DNA of 64,000 bases, taken from NCBI GenBank assembly GCA_037013555.1, contig JASUAD010000023.1, positions 8,680,001-8,744,000 of the forward strand. Direction: 5' to 3'. Source of the DNA: Sextonia rubra (Eukaryota; Streptophyta; Magnoliopsida; Laurales; Lauraceae). The position numbers were made by a program, and so were the translations under genes. Positions 23,508-33,202 of the stretch are shown one piece after another; positions within the stretch are counted from its first letter, which is position 1; each line of letters starts with the position of its first letter. The notes below the pieces were generated by a model. It did not search any database. It was not told where the DNA came from and saw only the letters and a program-made list of their open reading frames with translations.

Positions 23508-25350
23508 ACATTCAATTAATGAATTTAAATGACATTAGGGTTTAGTATTCTACCAAATTTATGTGGGAATCCTCATAACCACAAAATTTAGAATACATCA
23601 GAATCCCAATCCTGCGGGGTATGCCTCCTTGGGGAGTGCAAATACCTCCTAGACTGGTGCGGATCAAAGTTGGTCAAAATTGGGATTAAGACTAACTATC
23701 TATGATCCCCTTCATACATTACTATCTAAGTATCTCATACCAAATAATGTATGACTCCAGATTAGCTTCGGTTTTTAAAATACATGAGGCAAATCCTTGG
23801 GGATACTACATTATTATTTTAGTTAAGTGTGACCCACCAACTAGCATTGCATGACAACCGTTGCGGGCAGCTCCTCCTTGGGGAGTGGGCTCCCACCCCG
23901 TCTCATCAACACTATCCATAGGAGATCCATATCTAGTATCCAGATAAATACAAGCCCTCCGTGGCGAATGGCCATTCTCAAAATGGCGCAAGGCTAATAC
24001 TTTCCTTACAATGGACCTATGGTGGAAAACCATGGGGATTTTTATATATATAGAAATGCCCCGCTCCCACTTAATATTTTAGAGTTGAGGATTTCCTTAT
24101 AGGTGTATTGGTCCATCAAATATAGGTATATATTCATCTCATGATAAGACCAATGATTGGTTCCAAGTCAAGTTATTTTAAGGAAAGTCCAGTTTCTAAA
24201 ATTAGTGTTACCAATAGATCCATCTCATGGGCCCACCAACTCTAATTAGAACTCTTTCCAAAAATTAATTTGATTTGACCAGTTTTGGAATTTGCTATGT
24301 TTGGATCAGATATGGAAATACTCTAAAATAAGCATTCATCCATAAATAGAAAGTGCTATAACAAAAGACTAGTCCTCTCCTCCACATGACCCAGGCGGAA
24401 AAGACTTCTTGGACTTCTAGACTTTCCAAAACTTTGGGATTCCTCAAACTCTTTGGGCATCTCCAAAACACGTTTTGGTAATCTTCAAACTCTTTGATTA
24501 GGAGTCCAGCTTCTCTTTCCTTCTTTGTTTCGGACATCTCCAGAATTTACAAATTTTAAAAATACATAAATTCCTATGTCTCTATAATGAGACTTACATG
24601 GTAGTCTAAACATGGAAATAAAAGGGCTCTAGGGAAATTCACCATGCCTTGCCCTTTCACGGGAAACCAAGGAGACCATGATGCCCTTTACACTTAGCCA
24701 CGAATAAACCAATAATTAAAAGGAAAGAAAAACATGTGGGTCATATGGAGAGGACATTATCACCTGCAAGTTAGTATCTCATACAACAAAGCATCTCACA
24801 AAACCAGGTTGCCAAACCACAATAGAAAAACAAGATGCCAAATATTTTGCCACCACGATACAAGACCCCCTACGCAACGGGGGTCCGGGGGCAGCGCCCC
24901 CGGCGGGGGTCGAGCTGCCCGGTCAGCTCGCGGGGTTCCAAGGGGCAGCGCCCCCGAAAAAAAAAAAAAACAACAACAACTCAGACTAAGAACAAGATGA
25001 TTCTGCCTAGGTTCGGCTAGCCGATCTGGTCCCTACGGTTAGCCAACAGACCTCTATAGCCATAGTGGTCACTTTGACTAACCGACCTGACGAACCCAGT
25101 AATTTGGGTTCTTTTCTGATTCGGCTCCTGCTGTACCCAATCACCTCTAATGATCTCAGTATGTTTTAATGGCATCTTATCATCCTCCTATTATGATTAA
25201 AACCTTTTGTGACTTTCCAAACATGTATCTACTACGAGAGCAAGCAAACCCAATAAACACTGATCCTATCATAGCCCTTGCTCTATCCTCTTCGCATCTC
25301 ATGCGAAGATTAGAACAAGATTACTGATCTAACATGATTAGAGATGAACC
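23508..25350 (-). other. Untranslated leader of Copia-A
   Basis: These 1.84 kb between primer site and gag carry no supported gene. They hold a GC-rich hairpin island (24885-24956) and, closer to gag, two copies of a 15-base motif CCTCCTTGGGGAGTG (23624-23638 and 23873-23887, plus strand), each preceded by TGCGGG. Packaging or dimerisation signals usually lie in this part of an LTR element, but that role is inferred. Confidence 0.7.
24885..24956 (-). other. GC-rich triple hairpin island in Copia-A leader
   Basis: Three inverted repeats lie in a row: CCGGGGGC/GCCCCCGG with a 3-base loop (24885-24903), CGAGCTG/CAGCTCG with a 6-base loop (24911-24930), and GGGGC/GCCCC with a 3-base loop (24942-24954). 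A run of 14 A follows. The first and third share the core GGGGCAGCGCCCC. A related, weaker block sits at the same place in Copia-B1 (30326-30365). Confidence 0.75.
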
Positions 25351-25364
25351 TGGCTCTGATACCA
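25351..25364 (-). other. Primer-binding site, initiator tRNA-Met (Copia-A)
   Basis: The minus strand reads TGGTATCAGAGCCA two bases inside the 5' LTR, the standard initiator-Met primer site of plant Copia elements. Confidence 0.92.
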
Positions 25365-25366
25365 AT

Positions 25367-26904
25367 TGTTGGAAGTAGGTGGGTCTCGTGGATAGATTTT
25401 CAAAACTTTTGACCCACTTGACACAGGGATCAACTATCCATAAGACCAAAACCCAATCCAGGATGCGTTACCCTCATTCTCGTGACCATGTACAGTAAAA
25501 ATTCTACCAGCACTAAACATCCAAAATAACCTACGACATACAAGAAGTAGATCATACCTTTGGAGATCCGCAGTGCTCTAATGGATTTCTTCAACACCTC
25601 TTAACCTTCCACGCTATGACCCCCGAATAGGATTTCTTTTCTCAAGAAGAATGGTGGAATCTTCAGGAGAAAATCCCAACTCGAGACTCCAAGAAACTAG
25701 AAGAAAGGAGAGGAGAGTAACTCGCGCAACTCTTGCACGAAAGGGTTTTGGGCGTGAGAGTGACTCTTTTGGACGTCCAAGGATATTTTATAGACTTCAA
25801 AATCTCTCCCTTGTCTAATTGAAATAGAAGTCTTACTTCCAAAGCAATTAGCAAGTTTCTCCTTTCTTATCCTTTCTTTCTAGAGTTCGAGTCGGATTAG
25901 TATTTTCCAATAACTTGGGCTAGCGTGGGGACCACTAGGGATTCCTAAGAAAGCTGGCTTCAACTGGAACACCGCGACCCCACATCTCATGTGCAATCCG
26001 GGCCCACAGTTAATTGCAAATAACACCACTATATAAATGCAATTGCACTCCAGTCTTAGGAATAAATTACAATGAAGACCCTAAACTTCCCAATTACCAC
26101 AAGTAGGCCCCTCTATCAATATCCGTGGATCAATTGGAATAAATCCGTCTCTTCCAATCTAAGTTCCACATCTTATTATCCTTGAGCCCCAATTAATCAC
26201 AGTAATCATCAGTACCATCCAATTAACTCTTAATTGAGATGGGTGCGCACTTACTAATGACAAATCCATTAATTGGCACAAGGGGATAATAGAGATAGAT
26301 TCCATCTTGATCATTCAACGTTCCCACAGTTCTACTACCATATACCCAAGACACCGAGGTGTTAACCTATAGTCGGCCTCACTCATTGGTGACTCAAAGC
26401 AAATGAATAGATAGAAACTTAAGTTCGTCAATGTCTCAGGATTGAAAGCCTATTGCTAGGGAATTATGAGAGCATACCTTATTATTGAGATGGAATTCCA
26501 TAAGGTGCATCTCATGGTCCTTCAATACATCCAATGTACCAGCACCGTGATCCAGAATCTTGCATTCTGATGATCGAGACAAATCACACTATCTCATAGT
26601 GATCAAAGTGCTGCAACCTTATCAAATGAGATGCCCAATTTCATTACTGGTTGTGAAGCTATTTTAAGTATAAGATTTGTGACATATATCTCCTGCGTGT
26701 GGATCTCATCCATGCACATATATCACATCTAATATACTAATGGGAACCCGGTTCAACTCATGAACCATTATGTCATATGTAGTGGTCATGTGCATGAATT
26801 AGTAAAATAACATTCATCTCATGAAAGTAAAGCATGATTATATTGATAAAGAAATTAATCAATTTATTACATCAACTGATGGATTGAGTCCACAAAATCT
26901 AATA
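25367..26904 (-). repeat. 5' LTR of Copia-A
   Basis: 1538 bp, the partner of 17971-19508. The terminal base pair reads TA instead of CA on the plus strand, a single C to T change. It drives transcription leftward from the TATA box at 25785-25793. Confidence 0.95.
25785..25793 (-). promoter_or_regulatory. TATA box of Copia-A 5' LTR
   Basis: CTATAAAAT on the minus strand, about 1.1 kb into the LTR and about 420 bp before its downstream end. Confidence 0.55.
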
Positions 26905-28581
26905 GAAATATTATGGATTAATTCTGAAATTTATTTTACATTGAATGGAAAATTGTTATTCTCACTTAGATTGGCAACCTAAGATGAAGAATAAAGCTGT
27001 ATGATAGCACTTCTAATCTTTTTAAGCCCAAGATGAGATACGGAATTGAAAGAACAACTTATTGCCTTTGACTTCTTGTTTTACCACCTTTGATTTCTAG
27101 TTTTACAGCTTTTAACTTCCTGCACAACCACCTTCAAAATTTTCCTGCACTTTATTTTCTACACTTTTCTTTTATTTCCTGCACACTTTAAGTTCACAAT
27201 CTTTGTTAGAGTTGTTGACTACTAAAACTTACATTAGGATCATGCATACTTTAATTTTTAGAATCATGTTTAATAATCATGGAATTCTAGAAATCAGATT
27301 TAACATCTGAAGTTTCTTAAGCAGTCCAGAGAAAAAAAAATTGAAGTTGACTGGCCAATTAGTCTCAAGCAAGATTTGTTCAAAATTTTTCCACTTTTAC
27401 ATACCTAATGTTTGGGGCTAGTTCAGACATCTCAAGTTTGACTTGCAGAAAAATTTAATTCAATTCAGAATTTATGTACAAGAATCAGATTTAAAACAAG
27501 TTATATTCTGACTAAATCATGTATGGATTTGTGATTAATTGTGGACTGTTTGGAACAAGTTTAAAATGAATTTCTACACATGAAATATGCAAGATTCAGT
27601 TATGGAACATGACTATATCAGCACCATTCACTTTGATTTCTGAAGTGAATATGGTCACATGTTAATCTCATGCATCGTGCCCTCACACGCCCCACTCATT
27701 CATGCATATATTCCATCATGTTAGCTACTATTTAATGATTTTTGTTTCATGTTAATTCTTGCATTCTAGGATAGGTAAATTTAGCAGTAAATATTAGGTT
27801 AGCACACATTATTTTCAGTTATGTAGTAGGAATAGGATTCATGCATCACATTTTCCTTTGCACTAGACTAGTTGCACGTCTTATGCATCTTGTAATTTTT
27901 TTTTAAAGTTTGCATTGTAATTATTCACACATCATGGATTAATTTCAGATTTTTTTGTTTTATTTTTAGAAAGATTCTCATGCATGATAGTTTAGGATAA
28001 ATTCATTCTTAATTTAGAAAATTGTTTTGTTTAGTTATATTGTAGTTGCTTTGTTTAGTTGTATTGTATGTTTTTGTTTTAGAAATTGTTTAGCTTTAGG
28101 AAATTACTAATTTGATTGTCATTTAGATTTCTTTCTAAAATTAACCCTCTTTCTAATTTGAATAGGATTTAGAAATCTTTTGTTATAGAAAGTGTAGACT
28201 ATTAACTTAATTTAACTTTTAATTTAGGAAAGTGTTTGTTTTCTTTCACTTTAGTTTCTAACATTGTTTAGTTTTTATTTTAGTAAGTTTCTAATTTTAG
28301 TCTTATTTTATTGGAAGTTCTAATGTGTTTTGTTTTGCAGAAATTTTAGTTTTGTTTCTAAGAAGTTTTAGATGTAGAATTTTTAATTTGGGGATTGTTA
28401 TTATAATTGTTTAATTTTTAGGAATGAGTATATTTGTTAGATTTTAAATTAGGTTAGTTTTAGAATTTTATTTAGGTAAGTGACAAGTTGAAAACATCTT
28501 AAAAATATTGCTCCCTGAGGTTCGACTTGGTCACACCAGTTTATCACTACATCGTAGCTCTGTACTTGGAGTTGACAAACA

Positions 28582-29501
28582 CTTTGCAAAGAATTACAAA
28601 CATGATTAGTGGCTCCCGTATCTACACATCAGGTACCTGTAGATATAACCACCAAATATGATTCAACAACTAGTGAATGAAATTTACCTTTATTGTTCAC
28701 TCTGTTGAGATGAGTTGGACATTGCTTTTTCCAGTGCCCTGCTTCCTTGCAATGAAAAAACTTGCCCTTGGGCTTTTTCACTCCTCCCTGAGGTTCATTG
28801 CCACCTTGAGGAACTGCATTATGATTCTTACCCTTTTTCTATTTCTTCTTGCTTTTTGGTTTAGAAACAGAACTTTTTCAGCAACGTGAACACTAGGTGG
28901 CTTTTTCAAAGGGCCCTCGGCAGCCTGGAGTTCCTTGAGTAATTCTTCTAGAGAAAAATTGAGCTTGTTCATGTTATAATTTAGGCTAAAATTCTCAAAG
29001 GAATTAGTCGAGAACTGGATGATGATATCAATTTGGGTCTCCCCATCAATTTCAGCTCCAAGGAACTATAGTTCATTGTGGTGTCCCATCATTTTTAGAA
29101 CATGATCCCTCATAGAGGTACTTTTAGCCATCTTAGTGTAAAACAATTCTTTCATAACAACCTGCCTAGCCACATGATCCTAATCACCAAACATCTCCTT
29201 GAGACTGTACATGATGCCATAGGCAGTAAGAGAAACCTGATGCTAAGTTGCAATACATTTGACATGGATGCCAACATGTAACATCATGCCATCTCATTAG
29301 CCTTGATCTATTTTTTGTATGCCTGGACAACCACCTCACCATACAACCATCCACAAGTTTTTTTGCGCACACCTCAGTGAGCACATATTTGTACTCCTTA
29401 ACAATTAGCACAATATCCAAATTTCTTTTCCAATCAATGTAATTAGGTCCAGTGAGTTTGTGTTCTTTGAGAATAACAACAACTGCATTAAAAGCACCCA
29501 T
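28582..29501 (-). pseudogene. gag to protease start of Copia-B1, broken
   Basis: The ATG at 29501 gives MGAFNAVVVILKEHKLTGPNY, then a Trp-Lys-Arg-Asn stretch, clearly homologous to Copia-A gag (NKLVGSNYVDWKRNL). Frame changes follow near 29340 and 29180. The frame in 28778-28972 matches the end of the Copia-A gag domain (MNKLNFSLEELLKELQAAEG). The zinc knuckle at about 28720-28765 reads FFHCKEAGHWKKQC, so the first zinc-binding Cys is Phe. The last part matches the Copia-A WCVDSGATNHIC protease start and is cut by element A. It would have been the nucleic-acid-binding capsid protein; it cannot be made now. Confidence 0.8.
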
Positions 29502-30786
29502 CCTAAATCCCGAGAATTACATAATCAACAAATTATGATGGCAAATAAACTTTGGATTCAAACAAAAGGAAAATGGCTCCCTCTACTAATCAATAAAAGA
29601 ATTCGACAGCAATCTAAAACACTAATGCATAGCATGCCTTGATGTGAGAATTTCTACCATACTTATTCTATTCAAATAGGACATAACCTATTAGTGTTAC
29701 TATCAAGGCAATAAACTGTGCTAAGTAAAAGTAAACAGCTGCCATGACTTTGGTCCTATAAATAATAGTAGTGACTCAAATGGAGAGCATATTATTATTT
29801 ATAGCTGAGTGTACACCATCATTTAATTCAAGGTCCATTATTCTATATTAAGTCTTATCAGATGGAGAAGTGACCTATATTAATAATTACCCTAAATCAT
29901 TCATATGGAAGTTTGTACTGGAGATTCCATAATTAACTCATCTGATGAGGAGGAAGACTCCAAGTCAGCACATATATTAATTACATCTCTTACAAAGCAA
30001 TGATGGAGACCGTGGGCACTAAGAGGCTCCCTCTCCCACTTAGTTATTTAATAATGAGGGTTCTTATAAAATAGTTTTATTAAGACTAGTTTAAAATCTT
30101 ATAGTAATAGGTTACCAAGATGTCTATGTTACTCTATCTTTACTACTTCACCATTCCAAACATTACTAATTATGTGTAATATGATATTAAGCAGTTTATG
30201 ATAATAATAAATATCCAAGCACAAAAAGAAAGGAAAAACAACCAGTAAAAGAGTCCTAGCTATCATAGTCAAGTAGGATCCTTTGTCTTCATGATTGCTA
30301 CTTCTTCAAAACATGTGCTTCACAAAGGGGGTCCAGGGGTATCCCTTGGCGGGGATCTAGCTCTAATTTTTTCCTTCGAAATCGAATTTCTGCCTTTAGA
30401 ACTTATGTCCCTTCTTAAAAAAATTACATTGAATCCTAAGCCTCCTAAAAAATAGAGTTCACATACTATCTCAATATAATTACATCACCATGAAAAATTA
30501 CATTGAATCCTAAGCTTCCTGATGAATAGAGCTCACATGCTATGTCAATATATTTACATCACTATGAAACATTGAAAAATATGTACAACAGTAACCACGA
30601 ATTTGATTTATGAGACCATTCACATAACATACACACATGGTGACCATCATAGCCAAATCAATCGCTACAAAACAAAAGTTAGACAATTCGCTATAAAACT
30701 AGTTATAGTAAACGCAATCACTATGGTTTATTATAGCAACTTATAATTTTACTATATTCTCTTCAATATATACGCAGTATCAAGAT
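29502..30786 (-). other. Leader of Copia-B1
   Basis: AT-rich, no supported gene. The stretch 30326-30365 (GGGGTCCAGGGGTATCCC and following) aligns with the Copia-A hairpin island at the same relative place. A partial direct repeat of the motif AAAATTACATTGAATCCTAA occurs at 30418 and 30495. Confidence 0.65.
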
Positions 30787-30800
30787 TGGCTTTGATGCCA
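30787..30800 (-). other. Primer-binding site of Copia-B1
   Basis: The minus strand reads TGGCATCAAAGCCA, one base from the LTR. It matches the initiator-Met site TGGTATCAGAGCCA at 12 of 14 positions. Confidence 0.75.
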
Positions 30801-30801
30801 T

Positions 30802-32052
30802 TGTTAGGAGGCAGCCGCTAGGTTCCCTAGATATTGCACATAGATTTCTGCAGAAATAACTTTAGACGATGATGATTCAAAACAATCCTGCGAGATCTCT
30901 TTGATTTGACCTAGGTCTTACAGCAACCCGAAAATCTCAAGACTTTCTATTGTATTCCTCTATGCTCAAACTTGAACCAAAGTGTGGGCCTCTTTTGCGA
31001 ATTCTCTTTGCTCTAAAAAATGAGATTTCTTTTGTGTGTTTTTCTTAGAGAGCAATGGTGCATATTTATAGGCTACAATAAGGACCTTAAGAAGGAAATA
31101 AGGAATAGGTTTTTTATGGAAATAGGAAACCCTAATTCAACTCAAATTAAAATCCTAGTTCCATAAATTACAATTCAGTCCATTAGAGAATTATAATTGC
31201 ACTTCTATCCTTATTCTCAAAATAATATTTCAAACTTCTTGTTATTAAATGCTTATTAATCTCCACGCGTTAAGATTTTAAATACTCCTCGATTAAATAA
31301 TTAGTGACACCTATATTTAATTGATATCTTTATAATTCCTTGAGACCTTACACTTAACTTATTTGATATGTTGAACATAAAGCTCACCTACATGCTTTGA
31401 CAAAATTAAAACTTATAAGCTTCATCAAAAGGATATCATCAATCTCTATTACAAGACATGGATTCCATTAATAAACTAATATGCACCACATACGCAATGT
31501 AGTCATCTAATTTGCTGAGATTATTGACCTATAAAAGATCTTACCCCTTTGTAAATCAAAATGCCAAACATTAAATGTATGTGTTTATTATATATGTTGC
31601 GATTAAGAGTACAAGCACTCATAATAACCATTTGGATGTTAATCATCTTATATAGTCAGGATAAAAACAATAAACTCAAAAACGGTCCTATTCAATACAT
31701 AAAGTGTACTAGCATAACGAGTCGAAACTATACCATTTCTTGTAGCTAAGACAAGCCTATTAAAACGCCATGCAACACTCATACCGATGGTGTGTCCAAC
31801 TCCATCTAAATTGTGAACAACAATAACTTATATTCTATAAGAACTAACAAACAAGTCTTCCATGTATAAGCTGAACTCTACACGCCAACTTGTCTACTTT
31901 ATAAAATAAAAGATACACACATGCATATTAAATAACAATGCAATCATTTGCCCATAGAAATTCTCATTAAGATGAAAAGACAAACTTTAATAATAAATAG
32001 ATCAGTTAAAGACAAATATATAAAAGTTTATTTTTTGTATAAATTTCCAACA
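30802..32052 (-). repeat. 5' LTR of Copia-B1
   Basis: On the plus strand it starts TGTTAGGAGG and ends TTTCCAACA, 1251 bp. It aligns with 58480-59636 of Copia-B2. A TATA box is at 31063-31072 on the minus strand. It contains no gene. Confidence 0.8.
31063..31072 (-). promoter_or_regulatory. TATA box of Copia-B1 LTR
   Basis: CCTATAAATA on the minus strand; the B2 copy has a related TATATATAAGC stretch in the equivalent place. Confidence 0.5.
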
Positions 32053-33202
32053 AATTGATCCTAGGTCAGCACTGTCTAGCATAAACACGTCGATACAAGG
32101 ATATAATGGGCAAGTGCAAAACTTGATCTAAAAAGTCCATATTAAATTCTAATTAGGGGACCTAAAATCTAAAGCCATGCTAGATGTTAACAAAATAAGA
32201 GCTTGTTACAACATCTTGTTGGAGAGACGATAGTTACATGATTATGCTATCATCCCTTCCACACTTCATCAGTCCCTCAAATACATTGATGACAATGACA
32301 AAGCACATCGCATCTTCGCAGCCAAGTAATCTTTTAAAGGAAAAGACGTATACTTTACAAATGTTACCATGTATAAAGATAAGTCTAAGGATTCCAAATC
32401 AAAGAAAAATAAAGGAAAAATGCCTTTGATGGGGGAATCAATAGGCACTCCTTAGAATAAAGAGGAAATTAAAAATCAAAGAGTCAAATTCATAGAGCAA
32501 CCAACCGTGATCTAAGATAAAGACAGTTCATTGGTCATCCTAGTAAAGGCTTTTCGAGATCAGACCTTCATGATCCAAACCAAATAGGTTAACAAGGCAT
32601 TCTTGGTGATAACATCACAAAAGCCAAGCTCCATCACCCAACTACCAAGAAGGGGATGAGCCGGTGCTTGATTTCATCAATAGATGGGCAAAGATGGATT
32701 AAAGGCATGAAGACCCTTTGTCAAAGGAAGTTGGTCATACTTGGTGCTAGCATGGGCTCCAAAGCCGTATTTGTTCCAAGATGATCAGAATGAAAATCAA
32801 AACCCTTCATCAGTTAGTTAAAATCACTACAAGGATAAAAAGAAATCTTCTACAACCGAGTTTTCCAAATTATCACATTGATTATGAGGTGAGCAGAGGA
32901 AGAATATGGTAAACAGTTAACCTAGGGATGCTACTACAAGTAAAGTAAAAAACAAGGGAATCATCTTAAAGATTCATCAGCAAGTGGAAAAACTTGGCCA
33001 TCAATGAGCCGAGATGCCTTCACAAAGAACTCGCCTGGCTTTATGCCAACAAGGGCTCCATATTTACATCTGGAAGGCTATGATAGGTTTGGACATCTAG
33101 TCATACTAGGAACTATCCTTAGTAGCTACAAACATCGAAAAGAGTGCTACCCATCCAATCAGAAGATTGAAAAGGTACTTTTCGATGTTTGATTTGACTG
33201 TT
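32053..33202 (+). pseudogene. Tat-like Gypsy element D: end of protease and linker, broken
   Basis: Near 32215-32330 the plus strand reads LLERR*LHDYAIIPSTLHQ and then a KYIDDND stretch, the decayed form of the GRPWLH...PSTLHQ segment that follows the protease of Tat-type Gypsy elements. Next comes PFKGKDVYFTNVTMYKDK, then a region with several stops and frame changes. It ends at a solo-LTR insertion at 33203. The part upstream would lie left of Copia-B1, outside the window. The family call rests on remembered motifs. The piece is too short and damaged to function. Confidence 0.6.

Larger units (their letters stand above)
17971..26904 (-). mobile_element. Copia-A, nearly intact Ty1/Copia retrotransposon
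   Basis: This 8934-bp element has two 1538-bp LTRs, TG...CA ends (the right copy ends TA) and a perfect GAAAT duplication at 17966-17970 and 26905-26909. The empty site is readable in the other LTR of element A near 1379. On the minus strand the order is 5' LTR, Met-tRNA primer site, 1.8-kb leader, gag, protease, integrase, RT, RNase H, polypurine tract, 3' LTR; integrase before RT defines Ty1/Copia. I count about nine differences between the LTRs (roughly 0.6%), so the insertion is recent compared with everything around it. Confidence 0.96.
1..28581 (+). mobile_element. Athila-type Ty3/Gypsy retrotransposon A, degenerate, left end outside window
   Basis: The order is LTR, Asp-tRNA-like primer site, gag with a CCHC knuckle, protease, reverse transcriptase, RNase H, integrase, a 1.8-kb non-coding tail, a polypurine tract and a second LTR. 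Comparing the two LTRs shows that the window starts about 237 bp inside the left one. The Asp-tRNA primer site, LTRs of about 3.3 kb and the long tail after integrase fit the Athila lineage; that name is from memory of the family, not from a search. A solo-LTR nest (5996-11444) and Copia-A (17971-26904) are inserted in it. Its right end abuts the gag of Copia-B1, so it inserted there; the expected 5-bp duplication is CTTTG at 28582-28586, with the partner outside the window. The coding frames carry many stops and shifts, so this copy is dead. Confidence 0.85.
16366..28581 (+). repeat. 3' LTR of element A, interrupted by Copia-A
   Basis: It starts TGATAAGTCCTTAAAA and ends TTGACAAACA. Removing Copia-A and one GAAAT leaves about 3277 bp, close to the 3261-bp LTR of element C. 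The parts are 16366-17970 and 26910-28581, both collinear with 240-3074 of the left LTR. There is no gene in it besides those of the inserted Copia element. Confidence 0.87.
28582..32052 (-). mobile_element. Copia-B1, 5' half of an older Ty1/Copia element
   Basis: Reading leftward: LTR (30802-32052), Met-type primer site, leader, gag with a damaged zinc knuckle, and the start of protease. It breaks off where element A begins at 28581/28582, inside the region equivalent to the Copia-A protease. The rest of pol and the 3' LTR should lie left of the window. It is related to, but clearly different from, Copia-A. Confidence 0.82.

Noticed and set aside
24734..25020. Two Arg-rich plus frames over the GC-rich island
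   Set aside because: Antisense to the Copia-A leader and produced by the GC hairpins; no conserved counterpart in Copia-B1.
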